64,000 nucleotides of DNA. Source: Verrucomicrobiales bacterium. Lineage in GTDB: Bacteria; Verrucomicrobiota; Verrucomicrobiia; Verrucomicrobiales; DEV007. Positions 27,434-37,688 of this stretch are shown piece by piece. The DNA lies in assembly GCA_029940475.1 (NCBI GenBank), contig JAPYUT010000005.1, forward strand, positions 51,745-115,744, given 5' to 3'. The translations under genes were made by a program, and so were the position numbers. The notes under the pieces are model-generated. The model was given only the letters and a program-made list of their open reading frames with translations, was not told the origin of the DNA and did not search any database. Every line of letters starts with the position of its first letter. The stretch's first letter is position 1.

Positions 27434-29278
27434 CTAGCGCCAGGTTTCATCAAAAAATCCGGAAGCCGTAATTTTTCCGGGAGTTTCTCCGTCTGGATCT
27501 TTATTAAGATCGATAATGGCCCAGTCACCGAGCTTGGGGTTCTGCAGGGAGTTGGTACGATCGTGGTTTTCGCGAAAAGTTGGCCCGCTGTTGATAACAA
27601 GGTACTTTTTCTGATTTTCAGGGTTGGGACGAATCATGGAGACTATTTGCAGGGCGGTGTTGTGAGCGGGGGCACAGCCGATCACTGACTTGACCAGGCC
27701 ACTGTTCTCGGGAATTCCCCATGCTATAATATTGTATTTAGCGTGGTCATCAGCGGTTAGTTGATTTTCGAATTTCCAGCGCAATTCTCCCCGAAAGAGT
27801 TCTTTCCAGCGCTTTTTAAAGTGGGCTATTTCAAACTCGAGCCAGCGGCGATGTGGTGCGGATTGCGGCATTTTCGTGGGGAACACAGCAAGAAAGGGAG
27901 CCATAAAAGCATCATCAATCGGGCCTTGAAGCCCGGGTATTTTACGCAGTGGCAAGTTCCCGGGCTTACCCAGGATCCATTTGCCTGCGCGCTTGTGCAG
28001 ATGAACCCTGTCAGTCGCCGGAATGTTGAAATGCTGGCCATCGATTTGCACCTTTTCCAGGGCTATTGGTGCGTTTAATTGAAGTGCTGTAAGATTACCA
28101 GTGCGCAGGGCAACCAGGCTGCCTGTGATTTTGGCGTCCGCCGTGCTGTTTTGCCAGTGTTTCTCCAAGCCCAGGATTTCCAGCCAGTGCATGTGGTTAT
28201 AGCGCAGGGTGCGGGTTTGAAGATGGACCTCGGCTGGTTCCGGGTTGCGACCTTTTGTTAAAGAAGCACGAATGAAGTCCTCGATAAGCTTTGCTGAATC
28301 AGGGTGGTATTTATGGCCCATGCCGATACCGATGACGTGCTTCAGGTTGTAGCCATGCCCTGTCAGCGCCTCGGCCATGACCCTGGCAGCCTGGATCTGT
28401 TTATCATTCTCGCCGGAATAGGCCACGAGAGGCACGTTGATCAGGTTGCGGGCATAATTGGGAACGTCATAGAGGCTCCACAGGATCTGCTCGCTGCCAT
28501 GGGGATAGTCTGCCGGATTGAGTTTATTGTAGCGGGCAGTTTCAGCGAATCCCGCCCCTGCATGCACGGCGGCAAAGCGGTCCGTGTAGTGGGCACCTAT
28601 ATGCCATGCCCCTGCCCCGCCCATTGAAAAGCCGCACAGCGCGACTTTGTTTCGATCTATGCGGTATTGCTCTTCAAGGTCGTCTAGTGCATCAAAAACG
28701 TCGAGTTCACCGGCATGCTTCCAGCCGATACACTGCCGGCCAAAGGGATGCAGGACAATTGCATCTTGCGGGCGGAAGGGCCCTCCCCGGGTTAGACGCC
28801 TGTGCAGGAAGTGCAGGTCGGTTTCTTTATCACCGCGCCCGTGCAACCAAATCCAGACAGGTGCCGGCTGGTTCAGGTTAAGCCCTTCGGGAATATCGAT
28901 GCCGTAGGGCTGCAGTGAACCGTCAATGACTGAGCGATAGCCGCGTATCTTCAGCCCATATCTGGATTTTTCCGGCGTCTTCGCCGCACGAACAAGGGCT
29001 GCTGTCTTGTTCAGATCTTTTTCGGGCTCGAAGAATTCGTCATTTTCAAGGGCGAAGCGAATGGCCTTGTGAATGATTTCAATATCGACTTTACGCTTAC
29101 GGGTATCAGTATTGAGCTCGGTCAGTTGAGCCATTGCCTCTTGCACTACCCGTTCCTGTTCAGCAGACAAGCTTATGCCTGCTGGCGGAATCCTGCGCGG
29201 GATCGGTGTTATCGGGGCAGTATCAACAAAGGATGGCGTCAGAATGAGGACCAGCCCTGAGATGGCTAAAATGCGCAT
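27434..29278 (-). CDS. Secreted alpha/beta-hydrolase (prolyl-oligopeptidase/feruloyl-esterase-like)
   Basis: The 614-residue protein has a short signal peptide, a mixed alpha/beta N-terminal region, and a hydrolase core with the oxyanion-type HGRGDKETD and the nucleophile elbow GFSMGG (Ser218). A likely acid is in the PLVAYSGENDKQIQ segment, and the histidine in GMGHKYHP. The last 230 residues form a beta-rich domain of unknown role. Relatives in this phylum are annotated as prolyl oligopeptidase-like or polyhydroxybutyrate-depolymerase-like esterases, so esterase activity is more probable than peptidase activity. It is convergent with rapA and divergent from the ceramidase-fusion gene. Confidence 0.82.
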   Translation of the reverse strand: MRILAISGLVLILTPSFVDTAPITPIPRRIPPAGISLSAEQERVVQEAMAQLTELNTDTRKRKVDIEIIHKAIRFALENDEFFEPEKDLNKTAALVRAAKTPEKSRYGLKIRGYRSVIDGSLQPYGIDIPEGLNLNQPAPVWIWLHGRGDKETDLHFLHRRLTRGGPFRPQDAIVLHPFGRQCIGWKHAGELDVFDALDDLEEQYRIDRNKVALCGFSMGGAGAWHIGAHYTDRFAAVHAGAGFAETARYNKLNPADYPHGSEQILWSLYDVPNYARNLINVPLVAYSGENDKQIQAARVMAEALTGHGYNLKHVIGIGMGHKYHPDSAKLIEDFIRASLTKGRNPEPAEVHLQTRTLRYNHMHWLEILGLEKHWQNSTADAKITGSLVALRTGNLTALQLNAPIALEKVQIDGQHFNIPATDRVHLHKRAGKWILGKPGNLPLRKIPGLQGPIDDAFMAPFLAVFPTKMPQSAPHRRWLEFEIAHFKKRWKELFRGELRWKFENQLTADDHAKYNIIAWGIPENSGLVKSVIGCAPAHNTALQIVSMIRPNPENQKKYLVINSGPTFRENHDRTNSLQNPKLGDWAIIDLNKDPDGETPGKITASGFFDETWR

Positions 29279-29389
29279 GGGGTCAAGCTACGGAGAAACG
29301 CAAGGCAAACAAGACAGAGCACCTGCAATTACCTGCCTGGTTATACATTTTTATCAGGGTTCTTCCCTGCTGATATTTTCACGGTTAGA

Positions 29390-32300
29390 ATGTGGCTTAT
29401 GCGCACTTTATTAATTGCCTGTTTTTTTCTGATGTTCTGTGTGAGTGCGTCAATGGGGCTCGCCGCAGGCTTCCGGGCCGGTGCCGCTGTTGTGGATATA
29501 ACGCCGCGTGAGTTACCTGTAATTGTAAACGGCGGGTTTTTAAGCCGGGAAGTTCGCATTATTGCTGACCGGTTGCATTCACGTGCCATTGCTCTTGCCA
29601 GCAAAGGCGAGGTTGTCGTCATAGTAGTTGTCGATAATTGCATGGTCCCAACTGTTTTGTGTGACAAGGCCAAGCAGATAGCTGCTGAAAAAACCGGTAT
29701 TGCGCCTGAGAAAATCCTGATCTGCGCGACCCATACACACAGTGCCCCGAGCGTGATGGATTTATGCCTCGGCACGGACCTGGACAGGAAATATACGGAT
29801 TTTCTGCCTGGCAAGATTGCTGAGTCCATCATCAAGGCACACGCCGCGATGCAGCCGGCAAAGGCCGGGTGGGCGGTTTTTGACGGGTCCAATTACACCA
29901 AGCCCAGGCGCTGGGTGTTGTGGCCCGGAACTGATCCTGATCCTTTTGGAGGCCGCACGGTGCGTGCCAATATGCATCCCGGTTACCAGAATCCGGCTGC
30001 CACAGGTGAATCCGGGCCAACCGATCCATGGTTTACATTGTTTTCCGTTGTTGCCCAGGACGGCAGCCCCCTGGCACTGCTGGCAAACTTTTCAATGCAC
30101 TATTTTAGCGGGCACGCTGGTATTTCAGCAGATTATTTCGGTAGATATTGCAAGGAGATGGCTGAGCGGGATGCCTCCAAAGGTAATGCTTTTGTCGTCG
30201 CGCTTTCGCAAGGGACAAGTGGTGATGTTTGGCGTGCTGATTACCGTGGGTCGCGCCAGCAGAGCGAGATCAGCATGAAGCAGTATGTCGGGGCCTTGAC
30301 GGATCTTACAGAGCAGGCCATATCCAAGATTAAATATCATGATGAATTGCCGCTTCAAATGGAGGAAGTGCGCATGGTGATGCAGCGGCGCGCACCGGAC
30401 AAGGATCGACTGGGGTGGGCACGGGCAGTCGCCGGGAAAATACCTGACGGACGACCGCGGAACCGGCCGGAAGTCTATGCAAAGCAGGCCATCCACCTGC
30501 ACGAGAATCCAGAGACAGAAGTTGTCCTGCAGGCCTTGCGGGTGGGAGATCTCGGCATTACCGCCATGCCCAATGAGGTTTACGCGTTGACCGGATTAAA
30601 GCTAAAGGAGCTTAGCCCGCTGGGAATCACCATGAACATTGAGTTGGCAAACGGAGCCGAGGGTTATATTCCCCCTGCCGAGCAGCATGTGCTCGGAGGA
30701 TATACCACCTGGCCCTCGGTGACTGCGGGGCTGGAGGTGGGTGCTGAGCGCAAGATTACCGAGGCTCTGGTCAGCATGCTCGAAAGGGTTAGTGGTCTGC
30801 CGCGTAAAACATACCGGGAGCCACAGGGGGCTTTTGCACAAGCGCTTGAACGGCTGCGACCATTGAGGAGCTGGGCGATGGGCGACCTTGTTCCAGGTGA
30901 AGATTTTGAGCCCGGCGTGGTCTGTCATTTGCCGGGCGTTGAAGGGGCGGGCTTTCCGGACAAACACCGGAGCAGGGCTGCGCACTTTGCCGGAGGGAGG
31001 ATCGTGACGAACGCTGATCCCGGAGATGAATATTCGGTTTCATTATGGTTCTGGAACGGATTGCGCACAGGGGCACGCCCGGTGACCGGGTATTTGTTGT
31101 CCCGCGGAGAGGCGGATAACCCGGCAGCACCCGGTGATCATGTGGGGATTGGAGGAACAGCAGTCGCACGCGGTAAATTAATCATTTTCAATGGTAACAG
31201 CGTCAATGAACTCCTTGAGGGGCAGCAGTTGCTGCAGAAAGACCGCTGGTATCACCTGGTATTTGTCCGGCGTGGGATGGACGTTAAAGCTTACATTAAC
31301 GGCAAGCGAGAAATCGCCGGTGAGTTAAAGCCAACGCACCTTGGGACCAAGGACATTTTCATTGGTGGTCGCAGCGACAACTTTGCAAATTTTCAAGGCA
31401 GGCTGGATGAAGTTGCCCTTTTTAACAGGGCATTAAGCGCCGTGGAAGTAGGTGCACTGTTTGATACTGCAGGAGTTGTTCCCCTCCCGCTCGTGCCGCC
31501 GCTAACTCCTGCCGAGAGTCTGCGGAAGGTGCATGTGCCCGCCGGCTTCAAGGTTGAGCTGGTAGCAGCTGAGCCACTGGTCATGGATCCGGTGGCGATT
31601 GACTGGGCGGCGGACGGATCGGTATGGGTTGCGGAAATGGCCGATTATCCCTCGGGTGAAAATGACCATCCCGGCAGGGTTGTGCGCCTGCTTGATAACG
31701 ACGGGGATCATCAGCCTGATGAACGGCAGTTATTTATAGGCAGTGTTGATTTTCCCACTGGAGTAATGGCCTGGGGCAAGGGCGTGATCGTCACGGCTGG
31801 CGGGGAGATCTTTTATGCGGAAGACCTTGATGATGATGGCAGGGCAGATCGGCATGAGACATGGTTCAGCGGTTTTATCGAGGGCAATCAGCAGCTCAGG
31901 GTCAATGGGTTGCGATGGGGACTTGATGACTGGATCTACTGTGCCAGTGGCGGGCACCATGCCGGGTTTGGTGTGAACACTGTCATTAAATGCGCTAAAA
32001 CCGGAACGCAAGTGAGGCTTGGCGCTCGAGATTTCCGGTTTCGCCCGGATGGAGCTTTTGAGCCGGTTTCTGGCCCCTCACAGTTTGGTCGAGTCAGGGA
32101 CAATGACGGTAACTGGTTTGGAGTACAGAATGCGCACCCGCTTTGGCATTATGTGCTTGATGACCGTTACCTGGGGCGTAACCCGGATGTTGCTGCACCG
32201 GATCCGCGCAGGATGCTGCGCGGCGTGCAGCCGGAGGTTTTTGCCGCCAGTAAAGGGCAAAAGCGCTTTCACGGCTTCGACCACGTTGGCCGCTATACAT

Positions 32301-34084
32301 CTGCCTGTGGGATCTCAATTTACCGGGACAATATCTTGTTTCCGCCAATTGCCGGGGAATTAAACGCATTTACATGCGAGCCTTTTTCCAACCTCGTGCA
32401 ACGCCATACCCTGACCGCTAATGGAGTGAGCTTCAGTGCGAAACGCGCGGCTGACGGACAGCATGATTTTTTTGCCTCCGAGGATCGCTGGTGCCGCCCG
32501 GTGATGTCACGCACCGCACCTGATGGTTCCCTGTGGGTGGTTGATATATATCGCTACATGATTGAGCACCCGCAGTGGCTGCCGCCCACCGGCAAAAAGC
32601 AACTTAAACCCAATTATTATTCCGGGCAGGGCAAGGGCCGTATTTACCGGGTGACGAAGATCGGGGGCGAACATCCCTGGCGGCCTGCTGCAAGTGATTC
32701 GAGCAATGGCATTGCCAGGGATTTAGCGGCTCGCGAGGTCTTCCGGGGCGGCGAAGTCCCGCCCTGGGATGAGCAGCGTGTTGAAATCGCATTAAAGGCG
32801 GATAAACCGGGCTTGCGGCGTCTCGGTTTACGTATGGCGGAGAGCCTGCCGAAAATGCCGCCTGGGCTGATTACTGCGGCTGAAGATCCCGATCAAAAAG
32901 TACGTCTGCAGGCGGCATTTACACTTGGTGAATTCAAGGGTGATACAGCGGGCAAAGCACTTGCTGCAATCGCTCGCCGGGATGGCGCCAATCCATATAT
33001 TGCAGCAGCGGTTCTAAGTTCGGCGATCCCGCATTACCGCGCTCTTGTGGAGAGAGCAGAACATTTAAGCGAAATTCTGGTTTTAGGTTTGTTGAAGATG
33101 AGTAGGCGTGACCCCGAGTCTGCCAGGAAACTTACCGAGGGATTACTCGCTCGCCGTAGCGGAGCGGAAAAATGGCGTCTGCTTGCCGCGGTACCGGCCG
33201 GTTATCGAGCTAAGGTTCGGGAACTTGCACTTGGTGTGATAGCTGACAAGAGACTTGATGAGGAGGAGCGTATCGCCGTGATCGGATTGCTCGGGAAAAG
33301 TGACGCTGAGTTGTTGGCGGAATTCCTTGGTGCTGGCAACTCAACGAAGCTGCAGGCGGCAGCAATTTCCGCGCTCGGGAAGCTCGGCGAAGGGGATCGG
33401 CTACTTAAGGCATGGAAATCACTTGGCCCGGCAGGACGCGAGAAGGCGGAGGGCGCATTGCTGTCAGGAACCTCCTCAGTGGGCTTGTTACTCGACAAGC
33501 TAGAGGCCGGGGAAATCAATCCTATAGAGTTCAGCGCTAGCGCACATCAGCGCCTACTGAGTCACAAGTCTGTCGTTTTAAGTAGGCGGGCAAAAAAATT
33601 ACTCAGTGAAACGGCTGGTAGTGATCGCAGGCAGATATTGGATAAATTCAAGCCGGCGCTTTCGATAGATGGAGATCGTGAGAAAGGTCGCGAAAATTTT
33701 ATCTCCCGCTGTTCAGCTTGCCACCAGCTTGGTGGGCTTGGCCGTCCGGTCGGTCCGGATTTAAAGGGCATTACCAACCGTTCACCCGGTGCGCTCCTGA
33801 CTGCCATTGTCGATCCAAGTCGGTCGGTGGAACCCCGCTACCTGGCATATACCGCTACACTAAAGGACGGTGAAAGTATCTACGGTCTCATTGCTGCTGA
33901 GACAGCCAACAGTATCGTGCTATACCTGCTTGATGGCTCCGAGCGGGTCATAGCCAGGTCGGATCTCAAGGCTATTGTCAGCACCGGCAAATCAGCCATG
34001 CCGGACGGGCTTGAGGCAGGCTGGCTACCTGCTGATGTTGCCGATCTGCTGGCATTTCTCCATCACGAATTGGCCTTACAATAA
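29390..34084 (+). CDS. Giant fusion: neutral-ceramidase-like / LamG / PVC propeller / HEAT / cytochrome c
   Basis: The 1564-residue protein has an N-terminal signal peptide (start ATG 29390; ATG 29399 is also possible). Residues about 25-440 resemble the neutral/alkaline ceramidase fold, with AAVVDITPRE and the zinc-site motif ICATHTHSAPS. Residues about 500-690 form a LamG/concanavalin-like domain (WYHLVFVRRGMDVKAYINGK). Residues about 700-1090 are the PVC dehydrogenase propeller (HVPAGFKVELVAAEPLVMDPVAIDW). HEAT-type helices follow to about 1400, and the C-terminal heme domain has CSACHQLGG and the closing GESIYGLIAAET segment typical of the Pirellula/Verrucomicrobium heme domain. It probably acts in the periplasm or on the surface, coupling hydrolysis or binding of a lipid or glycan to oxidation. 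The substrate is unknown. Confidence 0.88.
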   Translation: MWLMRTLLIACFFLMFCVSASMGLAAGFRAGAAVVDITPRELPVIVNGGFLSREVRIIADRLHSRAIALASKGEVVVIVVVDNCMVPTVLCDKAKQIAAEKTGIAPEKILICATHTHSAPSVMDLCLGTDLDRKYTDFLPGKIAESIIKAHAAMQPAKAGWAVFDGSNYTKPRRWVLWPGTDPDPFGGRTVRANMHPGYQNPAATGESGPTDPWFTLFSVVAQDGSPLALLANFSMHYFSGHAGISADYFGRYCKEMAERDASKGNAFVVALSQGTSGDVWRADYRGSRQQSEISMKQYVGALTDLTEQAISKIKYHDELPLQMEEVRMVMQRRAPDKDRLGWARAVAGKIPDGRPRNRPEVYAKQAIHLHENPETEVVLQALRVGDLGITAMPNEVYALTGLKLKELSPLGITMNIELANGAEGYIPPAEQHVLGGYTTWPSVTAGLEVGAERKITEALVSMLERVSGLPRKTYREPQGAFAQALERLRPLRSWAMGDLVPGEDFEPGVVCHLPGVEGAGFPDKHRSRAAHFAGGRIVTNADPGDEYSVSLWFWNGLRTGARPVTGYLLSRGEADNPAAPGDHVGIGGTAVARGKLIIFNGNSVNELLEGQQLLQKDRWYHLVFVRRGMDVKAYINGKREIAGELKPTHLGTKDIFIGGRSDNFANFQGRLDEVALFNRALSAVEVGALFDTAGVVPLPLVPPLTPAESLRKVHVPAGFKVELVAAEPLVMDPVAIDWAADGSVWVAEMADYPSGENDHPGRVVRLLDNDGDHQPDERQLFIGSVDFPTGVMAWGKGVIVTAGGEIFYAEDLDDDGRADRHETWFSGFIEGNQQLRVNGLRWGLDDWIYCASGGHHAGFGVNTVIKCAKTGTQVRLGARDFRFRPDGAFEPVSGPSQFGRVRDNDGNWFGVQNAHPLWHYVLDDRYLGRNPDVAAPDPRRMLRGVQPEVFAASKGQKRFHGFDHVGRYTSACGISIYRDNILFPPIAGELNAFTCEPFSNLVQRHTLTANGVSFSAKRAADGQHDFFASEDRWCRPVMSRTAPDGSLWVVDIYRYMIEHPQWLPPTGKKQLKPNYYSGQGKGRIYRVTKIGGEHPWRPAASDSSNGIARDLAAREVFRGGEVPPWDEQRVEIALKADKPGLRRLGLRMAESLPKMPPGLITAAEDPDQKVRLQAAFTLGEFKGDTAGKALAAIARRDGANPYIAAAVLSSAIPHYRALVERAEHLSEILVLGLLKMSRRDPESARKLTEGLLARRSGAEKWRLLAAVPAGYRAKVRELALGVIADKRLDEEERIAVIGLLGKSDAELLAEFLGAGNSTKLQAAAISALGKLGEGDRLLKAWKSLGPAGREKAEGALLSGTSSVGLLLDKLEAGEINPIEFSASAHQRLLSHKSVVLSRRAKKLLSETAGSDRRQILDKFKPALSIDGDREKGRENFISRCSACHQLGGLGRPVGPDLKGITNRSPGALLTAIVDPSRSVEPRYLAYTATLKDGESIYGLIAAETANSIVLYLLDGSERVIARSDLKAIVSTGKSAMPDGLEAGWLPADVADLLAFLHHELALQ

Positions 34085-34174
34085 AGGCGCAGCAGGATCG
34101 CTTTCGGTGGCAGGGTCTGGTGTTCGGAAACCGCTGGATCTAAAACATTCGAACGGTTAAGCACACAGAAAAGG

Positions 34175-34235
34175 AAAATAAGCGCATTATTCGTTGAATT
34201 TTGGTGATTTTTGGGCTATCGGGGGCGCTTATTTT
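34175..34235 (+). promoter_or_regulatory. Long-arm inverted repeat in the fusA leader
   Basis: A perfect 11-base inverted repeat (AAAATAAGCGC at 34175-34185, GCGCTTATTTT at 34225-34235) encloses 39 bases and ends eight bases before the fusA ATG. The leader has no Shine-Dalgarno. The fold could limit ribosome access, or could serve as a terminator-like element for the upstream gene because the right arm is T-rich. Confidence 0.5.
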
Positions 34236-34243
34236 TAAAAGTT

Positions 34244-36331
34244 ATGTCTGATCTCTTCAAATACCGGAATATTGGAATCTTTGCGCACGTCGATGCGGGT
34301 AAGACCACCACCACTGAGCGCATACTCAAATTGACCGGCAAAATCCACAAAATTGGAGAAGTTCATGATGGGGCAGCGACGACTGACTTTATGGATCAGG
34401 AACAGGAGCGGGGCATTACGATCCAGTCTGCGGCGACCACCTGTTTCTGGAATGACTACCGTTTCAATATTATAGACACTCCCGGGCACGTTGATTTTAC
34501 CATTGAGGTTTACCGTTCACTCAAGGTCCTTGATGGCGGCGTTGGCGTGTTCTGCGGTTCCGGCGGTGTCGAACCGCAATCAGAAACCAACTGGCGCTAC
34601 GCCAATGACTCCGGTGTCGCCAGGATTATTTTCGTCAACAAGCTTGACCGTCTGGGCGCAGATTTCTACCGGGTGACCGCGCAGATAAAAACCATCCTTG
34701 CCGCGAGCCCCCTGGTGATGACCATCCCGATTGGCTTTGAGGACAGCTTTGTGGGCGTTGTCGATATCCTGAGCCAGAAGGCTTACGTCTGGGATGAATC
34801 CGGCCAGCCGGAGAATTTTGAAATCACCGACATCCCCGAGGACTTAAAGGAAAAGGCCGCGCAATACCGCACCGAGCTAATCGAGACCGCTATTGAGCAG
34901 GATGACGAGGCGATGGAAAAATATCTCGATGGCGAAGAGCCTGATATAGACACCATCAAGAAGTGCATTCGCAAGGGCACGATCAATCTTGATTTCTTCC
35001 CCACATATTGCGGATCCGCGTTCAAGAACAAGGGGATCCAGCTGATACTCAACGCGGTGATTGATTATCTCCCGAGCCCGACCGAGGTCAAGCCGCAGCC
35101 CGAGGTGGATCTTGAGGGTAACGAGACCGGCGAGTTTGCCATCGTCGATAGGGACAAGCCGCTGCGCGCACTGGCGTTCAAGATTATGGACGACCAATAC
35201 GGGGCATTGACCTTCACCCGGATTTATTCAGGTACTCTCAAGAAGGGAACCGCTATCCTGAATACCTTTACCGGGAAGGAAGAACGCGTGGGGCGCATTG
35301 TTGAGATGCATGCGGATTCAAGGGAGGACCTGAATTCTGCCCAGGCAGGTGACATTGTTGCCCTTGTTGGGCTCAAGAATGTTCAGACGGGGCACACACT
35401 GTGTGATCCAAAGAATCCGGCCACCCTGGAACCCATGGTATTTCCCGACCCGGTTATATCGATTGCCGTTGCGCCCAAGGACACCGCGGCATCTGAGAAG
35501 CTTGGTATTGCCATTGGCAAGATGGTCAAGGAAGACCCTTCGTTCCACGTCGAGACTGATCAAGATTCCGGGGAGACGATCCTCAAGGGAATGGGTGAGT
35601 TGCACCTGGACATCAAGATTGACATCCTCAAGCGCACCCATGGGGTTGAGGTTGATGCTGGCGCGCCTCAGGTGGCCTATCGCGAAACCGTTACCCAGCG
35701 CCTCGAGGATTCCTACACCCACAAGAAACAGTCAGGTGGTTCCGGGCAGTATGCGAAGATTGATTATGTGATCGAGCCCCAGGAGCCCGGCACCGGCTTT
35801 GAGTTTGAGTCCAAGATTGTGGGAGGCAACGTCCCGAAGGAGTTTATTCCCGCAGTGGAAAAGGGTTGGAAAAAATCCAAGGATAAAGGCGTGCTCGCCG
35901 GGTTCCCGTGCCTGGATTTTAAAATCACCCTGCTCGACGGCGGTTTTCATGCGGTGGATTCCTCGGCAATTGCGTTTGAAATCGCCGCCAAGGCTGCCTA
36001 CCGGCAGTCCATGCCCAAAGCGGGGGCGAAGTTGCTGGAGCCAATCATGAAGCTTGATGTCTTTACACCTGAGGACAATGTGGGCGATGTGATCGGGGAT
36101 CTGAACCGACGTCGTGGCATGATTTCCGCGCAGGACACCACTCCAACGGGAATCCGCGTTAAGGGTGAAGCACCTCTAAGCGAGATGTTCGGCTACATTG
36201 GCGACCTGCGGACCATGACTTCAGGGCGGGGACAATTCTCAATGGAATTTGATCATTATGCCCCCTGCCCGAGAAATATTTCAGAAAAAGTGATTGCCGA
36301 GGTTGCCGAACGCGAGGCTGCCAAGAAATAA
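34244..36331 (+). CDS. fusA: Translation elongation factor G
   Basis: ATG at 34244 gives a 695-residue EF-G; an in-frame TTG at 34211 is less likely. The GTPase motifs are intact: AHVDAGKT (G1), RGIT (G2), DTPGH (G3) and NKLD (G4). Domain II follows, then domain IV with the loop near [12 protein letters not shown], and the C-terminal domain V with [23 protein letters not shown] drives ribosomal translocation with GTP. The gene stands alone here, not next to rpsL, rpsG or tuf. It may therefore be either the only copy, moved from the str operon, or a second EF-G paralogue; the sequence alone does not decide. A strong terminator follows. Confidence 0.95.
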   Translation: MSDLFKYRNIGIFAHVDAGKTTTTERILKLTGKIHKIGEVHDGAATTDFMDQEQERGITIQSAATTCFWNDYRFNIIDTPGHVDFTIEVYRSLKVLDGGVGVFCGSGGVEPQSETNWRYANDSGVARIIFVNKLDRLGADFYRVTAQIKTILAASPLVMTIPIGFEDSFVGVVDILSQKAYVWDESGQPENFEITDIPEDLKEKAAQYRTELIETAIEQDDEAMEKYLDGEEPDIDTIKKCIRKGTINLDFFPTYCGSAFKNKGIQLILNAVIDYLPSPTEVKPQPEVDLEGNETGEFAIVDRDKPLRALAFKIMDDQYGALTFTRIYSGTLKKGTAILNTFTGKEERVGRIVEMHADSREDLNSAQAGDIVALVGLKNVQTGHTLCDPKNPATLEPMVFPDPVISIAVAPKDTAASEKLGIAIGKMVKEDPSFHVETDQDSGETILKGMGELHLDIKIDILKRTHGVEVDAGAPQVAYRETVTQRLEDSYTHKKQSGGSGQYAKIDYVIEPQEPGTGFEFESKIVGGNVPKEFIPAVEKGWKKSKDKGVLAGFPCLDFKITLLDGGFHAVDSSAIAFEIAAKAAYRQSMPKAGAKLLEPIMKLDVFTPEDNVGDVIGDLNRRRGMISAQDTTPTGIRVKGEAPLSEMFGYIGDLRTMTSGRGQFSMEFDHYAPCPRNISEKVIAEVAEREAAKK

Positions 36332-36376
36332 CGACGACTCAATCTGATCCATTCGACCCCGTATTCCATCAATAAA

Positions 36377-36410
36377 AAGCGGGCAGCCTTTAGGCTGCCC
36401 GCTTTTTTAT
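36377..36410 (+). terminator. Strong, bidirectional intrinsic terminator after fusA
   Basis: A perfect 12-bp stem (AAGCGGGCAGCC, loop TTTA, GGCTGCCCGCTT) is followed by TTTTAT. Read on the minus strand, the same stem is followed by TTTATT, so it can also end transcription of the convergent FG-GAP gene. Confidence 0.93.
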
Positions 36411-36440
36411 TAGCTCTAGATGCGACGGAATTGATGCAGC

Positions 36441-37688
36441 TTATTTATTTTGCAGGGCTTTCAACCGTTTGAGAAGTTGCGGGAAAGAGGTATCGCGTTG
36501 CAGTAAAGCATGGTGGGTTTTGATATAAAGACCGGCAGAGTCAACAAGTCCGGCATCGAGGAGTTCCTCTGCGAGGCTGAGCGGTTGAGCCTGCGGCACA
36601 GTGCCGCTTTGCCAGTGTCCCGGGAAAGGCAGTGAAGCAAGGCGCAAGGCTGCGCCATCAACCGACAATCTGGATTTGTCATTTTCGAGTACGGCAGGAT
36701 CAATCCGGCCACGATAGATTGCGCACAGTCGCCCTTCAGGATCTATAAGGAATGATCGTGGCGTTTGCAGGGGGCGCTCTGTGACATAGAAAAAGTGGTC
36801 ATAAACGAGCTGGATGAGCTGTAGCTGGAGTGGATTATTCCTGCGCAGCGTTTCGATATTAAGGATCTCAATAGTGATACCTGTCGGCGGGCTTGTCCGC
36901 CACTGGGCAAGCTGGCTCTCGCAGTGCGGGCAACTCTCACTGGCAAGCACTACAAGTAATGGTTTTTCAGGGTCGCCGGCAGTGCGTGGGAATATCGTGG
37001 CTACCGGCAGGCGCTGGGCAAGAAATGTGTGCCCGGATGACGGGGTAGCTGCAATTGGAATACTGCGTTGGGTACGAACCTTGAAATCCATGGCGCGCGG
37101 TTTGTCACCCTGCCTGATGACATGACTTCCTGCGGCAAGTCCGGGGTAGTTTTGAGGCTCTGCACCGGGCCAGTGCACCACGAGTTTCTCGATTTTGGAA
37201 TCCTGATTAAGCCCAAAATGCAGTGTCTTGGCTGACTGTGCGAGGAATCCGGAACCAGCGGTGACCGAGCGCGTTTGTGGCTTTTGGTCCTTGAGGTAAA
37301 GGATTACGCGGGCTCCGATGGCATCGCGTGTGCAGGTGGAACCAATGAGCTTTACCGTCAACCCGCGCATAGCGCCGGGGTTGTTGTTGCGGAAAAAGCG
37401 GATTTGCGGGGAATTGCGGTTGTTGACCCAGAGGTCAAGGTCGCCGTCATCGTCCCAATCCGTGAAGCAGGCCGCGCGCCCGTCATCGCTGAGGTCAAGC
37501 CCGGTGATTGCCGAGACATCGGCGAACTTTTCCCCGGCGAGATTGTGGAATACCACATGGCGTTCGTTGCCGGAAAATGACTCGCCGCGTCGCACAGCTT
37601 CAAGTAAGGCCTGCGCGGGATTGGAACGCCCCAGGCCCGGGCTTGCTCCGGAATTTCCGAGCGGCACGACCTGCCGCCAGAAGAAACT
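36441..37688 (-). CDS. FG-GAP/ASPIC protein, C-terminal part (after in-frame TGA), with thioredoxin-like domain
   Basis: This is the direct in-frame continuation of the coding region at 37689-39335. If read alone, the first start is GTG 37667 (408 residues), which has no ribosome site and begins in mid-domain. The region holds the rest of the FG-GAP repeat (FTDWDDDGDLDLWVNN) and the ASPIC/UnbV domain (LTVKLIGSTCTRDAIGARVILYLKDQ, LHFGLNQDSKIEKLVVHWPG). It ends with a thioredoxin-like domain that has a CPHC pair in ASESCPHCESQLAQW and a family-like FLIDPEGRLCAIYRG. The family homology across the TGA shows one gene, not two. It is convergent with fusA and shares its terminator. Confidence 0.8.
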   Translation of the reverse strand, partial: SFFWRQVVPLGNSGASPGLGRSNPAQALLEAVRRGESFSGNERHVVFHNLAGEKFADVSAITGLDLSDDGRAACFTDWDDDGDLDLWVNNRNSPQIRFFRNNNPGAMRGLTVKLIGSTCTRDAIGARVILYLKDQKPQTRSVTAGSGFLAQSAKTLHFGLNQDSKIEKLVVHWPGAEPQNYPGLAAGSHVIRQGDKPRAMDFKVRTQRSIPIAATPSSGHTFLAQRLPVATIFPRTAGDPEKPLLVVLASESCPHCESQLAQWRTSPPTGITIEILNIETLRRNNPLQLQLIQLVYDHFFYVTERPLQTPRSFLIDPEGRLCAIYRGRIDPAVLENDKSRLSVDGAALRLASLPFPGHWQSGTVPQAQPLSLAEELLDAGLVDSAGLYIKTHHALLQRDTSFPQLLKRLKALQNK

